From: Sorangium cellulosum So0157-2
GTDB taxonomy: Bacteria > Myxococcota_A > Polyangia > Polyangiales > Polyangiaceae
Direction: 5' to 3'
DNA: 64,000 bases
NCBI RefSeq assembly: GCF_000418325.1
Contig: NC_021658.1
Span: 3,610,001 to 3,674,000, forward strand
The notes beneath the pieces were generated by a model. The model was not told where the DNA came from. It saw only the letters and a list, made by a program, of their open reading frames with translations, and ran no database searches. Both the position numbers and the translations under genes were made by a program. Below are positions 26,711 to 35,000 of the stretch, one piece after another; within the stretch, counting starts at the first letter, position 1; the number at the start of each line of letters is the position of its first letter.

Positions 26711-27377
26711 GAGGGTCATGGGTCGCTCGCTCCCGCTCTTCTTCGAGGAGAACTCGGAGCCGATCGATCGGCGCATCGCGGTAGGGCTTCGAAAGCTGGG
26801 GCTCGCGATGAAGCTGCAGGCGTGGGAGCAGGCGAGCCACGAGGGCCTGTCGCCCACGCAGGGGCAAATCCTCGCGACGCTCTCGCTCGAGGGGCCGCTG
26901 AGCGGGAGCGAGCTCTCGCAGCGCCTGGGCGTCACCCTGGCGACCATCAGCGAGTCGGTCCGAGCGCTCGTCGACAAGGGCGCTGTCGTCAAGCGCCCCG
27001 ACCCGCGCCACCCGCGAGCGAGCCTGATCGAGCTCACGCCCCAGGGGCGAGCGCTCGCGGAGAAGGTGACGACATTGCCCGACGCCATCGTGTCCGCGGT
27101 GAGCGCGCTCTCGGCGTCGGAGCAGGAGGCGTTCCTGGCTGGGGTCGTGAAGATCATCCGTTCCTTGCAGATCGGCGGGCATATCCCGGTGAGCCGTATG
27201 TGCGTGACCTGCAAGTACTTCCGGCCGAACGCTCATCAAGGGGCGCTGCCCCACCACTGTGCTTTCGTCGACGCGCCGATGGCGGGTCGACACTTGAGGA
27301 TCGATTGCGGTGAACACGAGCTGGCTGAAGAGCAGCAGCGCGAAGACCCGTGGCGGCGCTTCGTTCAGCCTGAATAG
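26709..27377 (+). CDS. MarR family transcriptional regulator with C-terminal Cys motif
   Basis: 222 residues. The winged helix-turn-helix is clear (LSPTQGQILATLSLEGPLSG, then SELSQRLGVTLATISESVRALVDKG and a wing with RPDPRHPRAS). After the dimer helices, a C-terminal extension has Cys-x-x-Cys, His-His-Cys and a final Cys-Gly-Glu-His, which could bind a metal or sense oxidants. The palindromic operator over its own promoter suggests autorepression. The ATG at 26709 overlaps the -10 box, so the ATG at 26718 is the more likely start, possibly on a leaderless mRNA. Confidence 0.87.
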   Translation: MRVMGRSLPLFFEENSEPIDRRIAVGLRKLGLAMKLQAWEQASHEGLSPTQGQILATLSLEGPLSGSELSQRLGVTLATISESVRALVDKGAVVKRPDPRHPRASLIELTPQGRALAEKVTTLPDAIVSAVSALSASEQEAFLAGVVKIIRSLQIGGHIPVSRMCVTCKYFRPNAHQGALPHHCAFVDAPMAGRHLRIDCGEHELAEEQQREDPWRRFVQPE

Positions 27378-27502
27378 AGCGGCGGTCACCCGCTTCGGAG
27401 ACGGGCCCATCTCGACGCTTTCGGTGCTCAGCGCACTGAAGTGCGCTTCCGCGCCGAAAAGGCCGAGCTGGACCCGTCTCCTGTGCGGGTGACCGCCGCT
27501 CT
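27376..27502. repeat. 127-bp imperfect palindrome with 18-bp terminal inverted repeats
   Basis: AGAGCGGCGGTCACCCGC at 27376-27393 is the exact reverse complement of 27485-27502. Three bases further in, GGAGACGGG (27397-27405) pairs with 27473-27481. The centre holds a further stem, AGCGCAC/GTGCGCT with a TGAA loop, inside a CTTTCGG/CCGAAAAG stem. The left edge is in the MarR stop codon. It could be a MITE-like element, or a structured 3' UTR. Confidence 0.7.
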
Positions 27503-27527
27503 GGAACGCATGTGCCAGAGGCGGGCG

Positions 27528-27549
27528 AAAACCACTCTAGAGCGGTTTT
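27528..27549 (+). terminator. Hairpin with T-run, probable rho-independent terminator
   Basis: AAAACC-A-CTCTAGAG-C-GGTTTT forms a 22-bp inverted repeat followed by another T. It lies 150 bp after the MarR stop, on the far side of the 127-bp palindrome. Being symmetrical, it could end transcripts from either side. A further T8 run lies at about 27571-27578. Confidence 0.5.
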
Positions 27550-27599
27550 TGCTCGGGTTTGATGTAGACGTTTTTTTTATCGCGCGGGCGCGTGTTCGT

Positions 27600-27760
27600 C
27601 TCCCGCTGCGTGTCTCTCGTCTCCCGTCTCTCGTCTCTCGTCTCCCGTCTCCCGTCTTCCCTCTCGCGTGCGCGTGCGCGCTAAATCCGGGCAATCGCGC
27701 ACGCGCACGCGCACGAAGGACGTGCACGGAAGAGGGAAGAGGCAAGACGGGAGACGGGAG
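27600..27760. repeat. CT-rich and GA-rich arms of a long imperfect inverted repeat
   Basis: 27600-27665 is a CT-rich tract built from repeats of GTCTCTC/GTCTCCC, followed by GCGTGCGCGTGCGCGC. After a short AT-richer centre near 27683-27697, the complement appears: GCGCACGCGCACGCGCACG, a GAAGAGGGAAGAGG stretch and ACGGGAGACGGGAG. The arms can fold back on each other. The whole lies between the terminator and the octamer array. Confidence 0.6.
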
Positions 27761-27864
27761 ACGTGCAGACGTGCAGACGTGCAGACGTGCAGACGTGCAG
27801 ACGTGCAGACGTGCAGACGTGCAGACGTGCAGACGTGCAGACGTGCAGACGTGCAGACGTGCAG
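27761..27864. repeat. Thirteen tandem copies of an 8-bp repeat
   Basis: The unit ACGTGCAG is repeated 13 times without a mismatch over 104 bp. It begins right after the GA-rich tract and ends 47 bp before the protoglobin ATG, so it lies in that gene's promoter or leader. The unit length is not a multiple of three, and it is far too short for a CRISPR repeat. Perfect identity implies recent slippage. Confidence 0.92.
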
Positions 27865-27910
27865 ACATGAGACGCGCACGCGCACGCGCCCACGGAAGGA
27901 GTAGACGATC

Positions 27911-28495
27911 ATGACCATCCATGGATACACGCTTGGAACAGGCGCCGTCGCGAAGTCCCCGGTCTCGCCAGCCGACTTCGAGGACATGAAGAAGAGCGCC
28001 CTCTTCGGGGAAGAGGACGTGAAGTACCTGCGCCTCTCGCACGACATCGTGAAGGATCAGGTCGAGCCGATCCTCGACGTCTGGTACGGCTTCGTCGGCG
28101 CGAACCCGCACCTCCTCGCGTCCTTCACCGGCAAGGCCGACGGCAAGCCGCTCGGCGACTACCTCGGCGGGGTCCGCAAGCGCTTCGGCCAGTGGATCCT
28201 CGACACGGCCCGCGCGGAGTACGACCAGAAGTGGCTCGACTACCAGCACGAGATCGGCCTCCGCCACCACCGCATCAAGAAGAACAAGACGGACGGGGCG
28301 CCGTCGACCGACCTGGTGCCGTTTCGTAACCTCTTCGCGCTCATCTTCCCGGTGACGTTCACCCTGAAGCCGTTCCTCGCCACGAAGGGCCACCCCGCCG
28401 AGGACGTCGAGAGGATGCACGCGGCGTGGGTCAAATCCTGCCTGCTGCAGCTGACCCTGTGGAGCTACCCCTACGTGAAGGAGGGTGACTTCTGA
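27911..28495 (+). CDS. Protoglobin
   Basis: 194 residues with GGAAGGAG 9 bases before the ATG. FEDMKKSALFGEEDVKYLR, ILDVWYGFVGANPHLL, WLDYQHEIGLRHHRIKKNK and the C-terminal WVKSCLLQLTLWSYPYV match single-domain protoglobins; the His in YQHEIGLRHH is the likely proximal haem ligand. Such proteins bind O2, CO or NO in the cytoplasm. There is no attached output domain. The octamer array and inverted repeats upstream may affect its expression. Confidence 0.87.
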   Translation: MTIHGYTLGTGAVAKSPVSPADFEDMKKSALFGEEDVKYLRLSHDIVKDQVEPILDVWYGFVGANPHLLASFTGKADGKPLGDYLGGVRKRFGQWILDTARAEYDQKWLDYQHEIGLRHHRIKKNKTDGAPSTDLVPFRNLFALIFPVTFTLKPFLATKGHPAEDVERMHAAWVKSCLLQLTLWSYPYVKEGDF

Positions 28496-28844
28496 CCGCT
28501 GGCCGCGTTCGTGGCAGGCGCGCGAGGCTGCTGCACGGCGGCCCGTCGCGCCATCCCGCGGCTCGTCGCCACGAATGCCGGGCATGCTCGGAATCCCGGC
28601 GTTCTCGAGTCGAGTTCGGCTGCCTGGAGGCGGAAGGCGGCTCTCGCCGCACCCCACCGCTGAATCAGCCCGTCCCCTCGGCTCGGAGCGCGCGGCGCAG
28701 GCGGCTCGGAAGAAAGCCGAATGAGCTCCGACCTTTCCAATCTGTTCGTGCCCGCGGCGGTCACTCTCTCGTTCGCCAATGATCGGGAACGCTCGCTCTT
28801 TCTGGCATGGTCTCCATGGCATGGTCTCTGCCGCGCGCTGGCCC
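28496..28844. other. Intergenic region before the ABC transporter genes
   Basis: 349 bp between the protoglobin stop and the ABC ATPase start. No supported gene; the frames crossing it are Arg/Ser/Pro-rich. It must hold the ABC promoter. CCGGGCATGCTCGG near 28576 is a small palindrome. No ribosome site is evident before the ATG at 28845. Confidence 0.4.
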
Positions 28845-29768
28845 ATGTCCTTCGCCATCCGCTGTCGCGGGCTCACGAAGCGCTACGGCGACGTGCACGC
28901 CCTGCGCGGCCTCGATCTCGACGTGCACACAGGCGAGTGCTTCGGGCTCCTCGGACCGAACGGCGCGGGGAAAACCACGATGATCGAGATCCTGGAGGGC
29001 CTGCGCGAGCCGACGGCCGGCGACGCCGAGGTGCTCCATCGACGCTGGACGACACATGAGCGCGCGTTGCGTGAGCGGATCGGGATCACGCTGCAGCAGA
29101 CCTCCTTGCCGGAACGGCTCACCGCCCGCGAGATCCTGTCGCTCTTCCGCTCCTTCTACGCCAAGGGACGCGAGGTGAACGAGCTGATCCGCGCGGTCCA
29201 GCTCGAGGACAAGCAGGACGCGCAGTACGAGCAGCTCTCCGGTGGACAGAAGCAGCGCATAGCCGTCGCCTGCGCGCTCGTCGGCAACCCGGAGCTGCTC
29301 TTTCTGGACGAGCCGACGACCGGACTCGACCCGCATTCTCGCCGGAATCTCTGGGACCTCGTGCTCGAGTTCCGCGCGCACGGCGGCACCGTGATGCTCA
29401 CGACACATTACATGGACGAGGCAGAGCGGCTCTGCGACCGCGTGGGCGTCATCGATGGAGGCGTGCTGATGGCGCTCGGGACGCCCAGGGAGCTCATCGC
29501 CGCTCTGGGCGGCGAGGTGATGATCGGTTTCGCCGTGGAGCCCAGCGAAGGGGTCGACGTCGCGGCGCTCGGCGCGCTCCCGAGCGCGCGTATGTCGCGC
29601 AGGGACGCCGACGGGTTCTCGCTCGCGGTCGAGGCGCCCCACATCGCGCTTCCGGCGCTGCTCGACCTCCTCGCGCGCGTGGGTGCTCGCCTGACCCGCC
29701 TCTCGATGCAGCGCGCAACGCTGGACGATGTCTTCGTCCACCTCACCGGCAGGCAGCTTCGTGAGTAG
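28845..29768 (+). CDS. ABC-2 type transporter ATP-binding protein
   Basis: 307 residues from the ATG at 28845; the frame is open further up but the conserved domain begins at once (CRGLTKRYGDVHALRGLDL). GPNGAGKTT is Walker A, LSGGQKQR the ABC signature, LLFLDEPTTGLDP Walker B and LTTHYMDEAERLCDRV the switch region. The C-terminal 90 residues fit drug/lipid exporters of the DrrA/NodI type. It overlaps the permease gene by 8 bp and energises it at the inner membrane. The location near an NRPS cluster allows a role in product export or self-resistance, not shown. Confidence 0.92.
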   Translation: MSFAIRCRGLTKRYGDVHALRGLDLDVHTGECFGLLGPNGAGKTTMIEILEGLREPTAGDAEVLHRRWTTHERALRERIGITLQQTSLPERLTAREILSLFRSFYAKGREVNELIRAVQLEDKQDAQYEQLSGGQKQRIAVACALVGNPELLFLDEPTTGLDPHSRRNLWDLVLEFRAHGGTVMLTTHYMDEAERLCDRVGVIDGGVLMALGTPRELIAALGGEVMIGFAVEPSEGVDVAALGALPSARMSRRDADGFSLAVEAPHIALPALLDLLARVGARLTRLSMQRATLDDVFVHLTGRQLRE

Positions 29769-30801
29769 CGTCCAGCGACCCGCGCTCCGGGAGCTCGTGC
29801 TCACCCGCCTGCGCTCGTTCTACCGCGAGCCCAGCCAGGTCTTCTGGACGTTCTTCCTCCCGATCCTCGTCGCCACCGTGCTCTGGATCGCCTTCCGGAG
29901 CGGCCCACCCCAGCCGGCCGCAGTCGCCGTGGCAGAAGGGCCCGAGGCCGAGCCGCTTCGCGCCGTGCTCGACGCGAGCTCCGAGGTCACCGCGGAGGCG
30001 CTCGACGCGGGCGCTGCGCGCGCCGCGCTGCGCGCGGGGAAGGTCGATCTCGTGGTCGTACCCGGCGCGCGGCCGGTCTACGAGTTCGATCCGACCCGAC
30101 CGGAGAGCCGGCTCGCGCGGATGCTCGCGGACGACGTGCTCCAGCGCGCGGCAGGGCGCGGCGATCCGGTCGAGGCGGTGGAAGTCAAGACGACCGAGCC
30201 GGGATCTCGGTACGTCGACTTCTTGGTGCCCGGGATCATCGGTGTCGCTGTGATGTCGAGCGGGCTCTGGGGCGTGGGCTTCGCGGTCGTCGAGCTGCGC
30301 ACGAAGCGGCTGATGAGACGCTTCCTGGCGACGCCGATGCGCCGCAGCGACTTCCTCCTCTCGTTCCTCCTGTCCCGGGCGTGCTTTCTCGGGCTGGAGA
30401 TCTCTACGTTGCTCGCGTTCGGAGCGCTGGTGCTCGACGTGCCGATTCGGGGCTCGCTCGCGCTGCTCATGGCGGTGGCAGCGTCGGGAGCGCTCATGTT
30501 CGCGGGGCTCGGGCTGCTCCTCGCGTCGCGAGCGCAGAACATGCAGACGGCCGGCGGCATTATCAACCTGGTGAGCGTGCCGATGTACCTCGCCTCGGGG
30601 ACGTTCTTCTCCTCGTCGCGGTTCCCCGACGCCCTCCAGCCGCTCGTGCGCGCGCTGCCGCTCACACCCCTCAACGACGCGCTGCGCGCGGTGATGCTGG
30701 AAGGGGCGGGCGCGTCGGAGGTCCTCCCGCAGATCGCGACGTTGCTCACGTGGGGCGCGGTCTCGCTCGCCGCGTCCGTCAAGCTATTTCGGTGGGAATA
30801 G
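29761..30801 (+). CDS. ABC-2 type transporter permease
   Basis: 346 residues from a GTG at 29761 that overlaps the ATPase stop. One N-terminal membrane span, a soluble extracytoplasmic part of about 130 residues, and a cluster of five or six spans (FLVPGIIGVAVMSSGLWGVG onward, with FLATPMRRSDFLLS and SGTFFSSSRFP) are the usual ABC2_membrane layout. It forms the transport channel with the ATPase encoded just before. Substrate unknown. Confidence 0.9.
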   Translation: MSSVQRPALRELVLTRLRSFYREPSQVFWTFFLPILVATVLWIAFRSGPPQPAAVAVAEGPEAEPLRAVLDASSEVTAEALDAGAARAALRAGKVDLVVVPGARPVYEFDPTRPESRLARMLADDVLQRAAGRGDPVEAVEVKTTEPGSRYVDFLVPGIIGVAVMSSGLWGVGFAVVELRTKRLMRRFLATPMRRSDFLLSFLLSRACFLGLEISTLLAFGALVLDVPIRGSLALLMAVAASGALMFAGLGLLLASRAQNMQTAGGIINLVSVPMYLASGTFFSSSRFPDALQPLVRALPLTPLNDALRAVMLEGAGASEVLPQIATLLTWGAVSLAASVKLFRWE

Positions 30802-30941
30802 CGCAGCGCAGCGCAGCGCCCGCCCCGGCGCCATTGCATAGAACCGGATCGGGCTCTAGGTAAGCTTGCCTCGAACGCCTGCGGCCGAGAAATCGAGCGC
30901 ATAGACGAGCGAGCGCCCAGACGAGAACCGAGGAGCCCCGC

Positions 30942-31997
30942 ATGGATTTCAGCCTGCTCTTTTTCTCATCGAACGAAGCAGACTTCGCGGACGACAAATA
31001 CCGTCTCTTTTTCGAGACCTCGAAGCTGGCGGACGCGCGTGGCTTCAAGGCGATCTGGGCGCCGGAGCGCCACTTCCACGCGTTCGGCGGGCTCTACCCG
31101 TGCCCGAGCCTCCTCTGCGGCGCGCTCGCGATGGTGACGCGTCGGATCCGGCTCCGGGCGGGCAGCGTGGTCTTGCCGCTGGACCACCCGGTCCGGGTGG
31201 CCGAGCAGTGGTCGGTCGTGGATAACCTCTCGGGTGGCCGGGTGGACGTCGCGTTTGCGACAGGCTGGAATCCGAACGACTTCGTCCTCGCGCCGGAGAG
31301 CTACGAGGACCGCGTGGCGCTCCTGTTCTCCCGCATCCTGACGGTCAAGGCGCTCTGGTGTGGTGAGGGCGTCAGCTTCCCGAACGGCAAGGGCGAGATG
31401 GCCTCCGTCCGGCTCTACCCGCAGCCGAAGCAGCCGGATCTGCCCGTCTGGATCACGTGCTCGGGCGGCGAGGAGCGGTTCGTCCAGGCGGGCGCGTTCG
31501 GCGCCAACGTGCTCACGGCGCTGATCCTCCAGTCGTTGGACGATCTCGCGACGAAGATCGCGGCCTACCGCCGTGCCCGCGCCGAGCACGATCACGACCC
31601 GGCCGCAGGCAAGGTGACGCTGATGATGCACACGTTCATCGGCGATCGCGTGGAGGAGGTGCGGCAGGCCGTCCAGCGGCCGTTCATGAGCTATCTCCGG
31701 AGCGCCGTCGAGCTCTGGGGCGCTTTCTGGAAGGAACTCCAGGCGCTCCCCCCGGCGGAGCAGGAGGAGGTGATCGTCCTGGCATTCGAGCGCTACTTCC
31801 GGACGGCGGCGCTCTTCGGCACACCCGAGACGTGCGCCAGGACGGTCGAGCGGCTCGCCGCGATCGGGGTCGACGAGATCGCGTGCCTCATCGACTTCGG
31901 CGTCGATCTCGACGCGACGATGGCGAGCCTGCACCGCCTGAGTGCGTTCAAGGATCGCTTTGCGGGCGCGGCGTGGGCCGCGAGGGGCACGCCCTGA
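30942..31997 (+). CDS. LLM-class (MupA/TIGR04020-like) flavin-dependent monooxygenase
   Basis: 351 residues with AGGAG 6 bases before the ATG. FSLLFFSSNEADF, WAPERHFHAFGGLYPCPS, VVLPLDHPVRVAEQWSVVDN, GRVDVAFATGWNPNDF and PVWITCSGG belong to the luciferase-like FMN monooxygenase family often embedded in or next to NRPS/PKS genes (natural-product type, TIGR04020). Such enzymes oxidise carrier-bound or free intermediates. Here it stands alone, converging with the NRPS end 46 bp away, which suggests it tailors the NRPS product. The reaction is not predictable. Confidence 0.88.
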   Translation: MDFSLLFFSSNEADFADDKYRLFFETSKLADARGFKAIWAPERHFHAFGGLYPCPSLLCGALAMVTRRIRLRAGSVVLPLDHPVRVAEQWSVVDNLSGGRVDVAFATGWNPNDFVLAPESYEDRVALLFSRILTVKALWCGEGVSFPNGKGEMASVRLYPQPKQPDLPVWITCSGGEERFVQAGAFGANVLTALILQSLDDLATKIAAYRRARAEHDHDPAAGKVTLMMHTFIGDRVEEVRQAVQRPFMSYLRSAVELWGAFWKELQALPPAEQEEVIVLAFERYFRTAALFGTPETCARTVERLAAIGVDEIACLIDFGVDLDATMASLHRLSAFKDRFAGAAWAARGTP

Positions 31998-32043
31998 GTC
32001 GAGCACGCGGCGCCGCGCCATCATCCCGGCGTGCGCGGCCGGA

Positions 32044-35000
32044 TCAGGCGGCTGCCTGAGTCACGCCGGAGGGCAGCGGGTCAACCGCGAGGAGGCATCG
32101 CCTGAGCCGCGACGCGAGGATCCGGACATGAGGCTCTCTGACCATGGTGTGGTGGGTTCCGGGCACCTCGTGGACCTCGACCGGGTGCGGCGAGAGCTCC
32201 CTCCAACCCGCGGTCGGATCCAGGAGCGCCGGCTGAGCACCTTCGAGCGCGGGCGGCGCCGGCTGTTCGCTGGCCCGGAACAGCGTGATTCGCTCGGGGT
32301 AGAGGCGCGGTGCGTAACGCTCCAGCGCCTGAACGCTGGCCCTGACGAGCCTGGCGATGCGTCTCGCCTCGAGGACGCTGAACCCCGGAGGCAAGAGGCT
32401 CTGCCGGACGATGCAGTCCACGAGATAGCCGACCTGGTCGTCCGGCCCGAGCCCTCGGAGGTAGTCGTCCGAGATCGACACCTCGAAACCGCGGGCGAGC
32501 TCGACGAGAATGCGCACGTCGTCCTCTGCCGGCTCCGGAGGGGACGCCGCAGGTCCCGACGCTGACGAGTCGAGGATGGCCAGGAGGTCGACCCGCTGCC
32601 CGTCTCGCAGGAGTTGATGGGCCATCTCGAAGGCCACGTGCCCTCCCAGCGACCAGCCTCCCAGCAGGTAGGGGCCTTCGGGCTGCACGGCGCGCAGCGC
32701 CTCGACGTACTGCGCAGCCATGTCCTCGATCCGGTGGTGGGGTTGCTGGTCGTCCTCGATACCCCTGGCCTGAAAGCCGTAGAACGGGCGGTCCTCCCCC
32801 AGGTGGCGGGCGAGGTCGGCGTAGCAAAGGACATTGCCACCTCCCGGGTGGACGCAGAAGAACGGACGCCCCACCCCAGCCGGCTGGATCGTGATCAGCG
32901 GTGCCCAGGGGCGCGGGCGCGCCCGCTCACGCAGCCGCTGTGCGAGCGCTTCCACGGTCGACCCCTGGAACAGCGTGGAGAGGGGGAACGCCTGTCCGAA
33001 CCGCTCGTGGATGCGCGCCATCAGCTGCGCTGCCAGGAGGGAATGCCCCCCGAGCGCGAAGAAGTCGTCGCGAACGCCCACGGGCCGCACGTTGAGGAGC
33101 TCCTCCCAGATCCTGACGAGCTCCAGCTCCAGCGTATCGCGTGGCGCGAGGAGGGCGTCGCGCTCGATCTGCGCCGCTCCGGGAGCGGGGAGGGCCCCGC
33201 GGTCGAGCTTGCCGTTGGAGGTGAGCGGCATCGCCTCGAGCCACACGAACGCCGCTGGGATCATGTATGTCGGGAGCTCGCCTTGCAGATGGCTGCGCAC
33301 CTCGGCGGTCGCCTTTGCGGCGCCGCGCGGCACCATGTACGCGACCAGGTGCCTGTCGCCAGGCGCGTCCTCGCGCAGGACGACGGCGGCCTCGTGCACG
33401 TCGGGGTGCCGGGTCAGCGCCGCATCGATCTCGCCGAGCTCGATCCGGAAGCCCCGGAGCTTCACTTGGCGATCGACGCGGCCGAGGAACTCGATGCTGC
33501 CGTCGGGCCGGTACCGCGCCAGGTCGCCGGTCCTGTAGAGACGCGCCCCCGGCTCGCCCCCGTGAGGATCGGGGAGGAACCGCTGCCTCGTGAGCTCGGG
33601 GCGCCTCCAGTACCCCCGGGCCAGGCAGGCGCCGCCAATGTAGAGCTCCCCGGCGACGCCGATCGGCACCGGCTCGAGATGCCTGTCCAGGAGGTGAATC
33701 CGCACGTTGTCGATCGGTCGCCCGATGGGCGCCGGGCCGAGCTCCGGGCGCTCGGGCAGGGTGAAGGCCGTGACCACGTGCGCCTCGGTGGGGCCGTAGT
33801 GGTTCTGAAGCGAGCAGCCCGGCAGGGCGGCCAGCAGATCGGCGATCGCGCGCGTGACGATGAGCTGCTCGCCTGCCGTCGTGATCTCGCGCAGCGCCCT
33901 GGGCGCGCGCCCCTCGCGCGCCGCTGCCTCAGCGACCTGCTGCAGCATGACCGGGGGCAGATACGCCCTCTCCACGGAGAGCTCGTCGAGCCAGTGCAGC
34001 AAGCGCGACGGATCGCGGCGATCGTCGTCCCCCAGCAGGACGAGCGCGCCGCCCGAGCTCCACGTGGAGAAGATCTCCTGAAACGAGACGTCGAAGCTCA
34101 TCGAGGCAAACTGCAGCGTCCTCGCCGCGCCGGGGTGCCCGAAGCTGCGGAGCTGCCAGAAGAGCAGGTTCGCGAGCGGGCGGTGCGGCATCGCGACCCC
34201 CTTGGGCTCGCCGGTCGACCCCGACGTGTAGAGCACGTAGGCGAGCTCGTCCGGCGTCGTGATCGGAGCGGGATTGTCCTCCGGTGCCCGCGACCAGCGC
34301 TCTCCGTCGGTATCGAGACAGACGATGCTGGCGCCGCTCGGCGGCAGGCGCGGGGCGAGGCTCGCCTGGGTCAGGACCACGGGCGCCGTTGCGTCCTCGA
34401 GCATCGCCGCGATGCGCGCTCCAGGGTAGGACGGATCGATGGGCACGTAGGCCCCGCCCGCCTTGAGGACGCCGAGGAGCGCCACCATCGCCGCGGGCGA
34501 TCGCTCGACGCAGAGCCCGACGAGCGCGCCCGGGCCCACCCCGAGCGACCGGAGATGGTGCGCGAGCCGATTGGCGCGCCGGTTCAGCTCCCGATAGGAG
34601 AGCTGCTCTCCTCCGAGCTGCACCGCGAGGGCATCGGGGGTCCTCTCGACCTGTGCCTCGAGCAGCTCGTGGACACAAGGGTCCTGCGGACGCTCGATCT
34701 TCGTGTCGTTCCATGCCCAGAGCAGCCGTCGTCGCTCCTCCGGCGTGACGAGCGAGAGCTCTCCGATGCTGCGCTCGGGCTCCTTCACGATCGCTTCCAG
34801 CAGCGTTTGAAGGTCGGATATCATACGCGCGATGGTCGCGTCCTCGAAGAGATCCGTGGCGTACTCCACGCTGCCCATGAGGCCCTGGTCTCCCTCCTCG
34901 AGCGACAGCAGAAGGTCGAATTTCGCCGTCGTGGTCGCGAGCGGCAGCGGGGAGAGCCTCGCCTCGCCCAGCCTGAGCTCGGGCGACGGCGCGTTCTGCA

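Noticed and set aside
27761..27864. CRISPR array
   Set aside because: The octamers are contiguous with no spacers and no cas genes are present.
31998..32043. Terminator between the monooxygenase and NRPS
   Set aside because: CGCGGCGCCGCG is a palindrome but has no T-run on either side; not enough to call a terminator.
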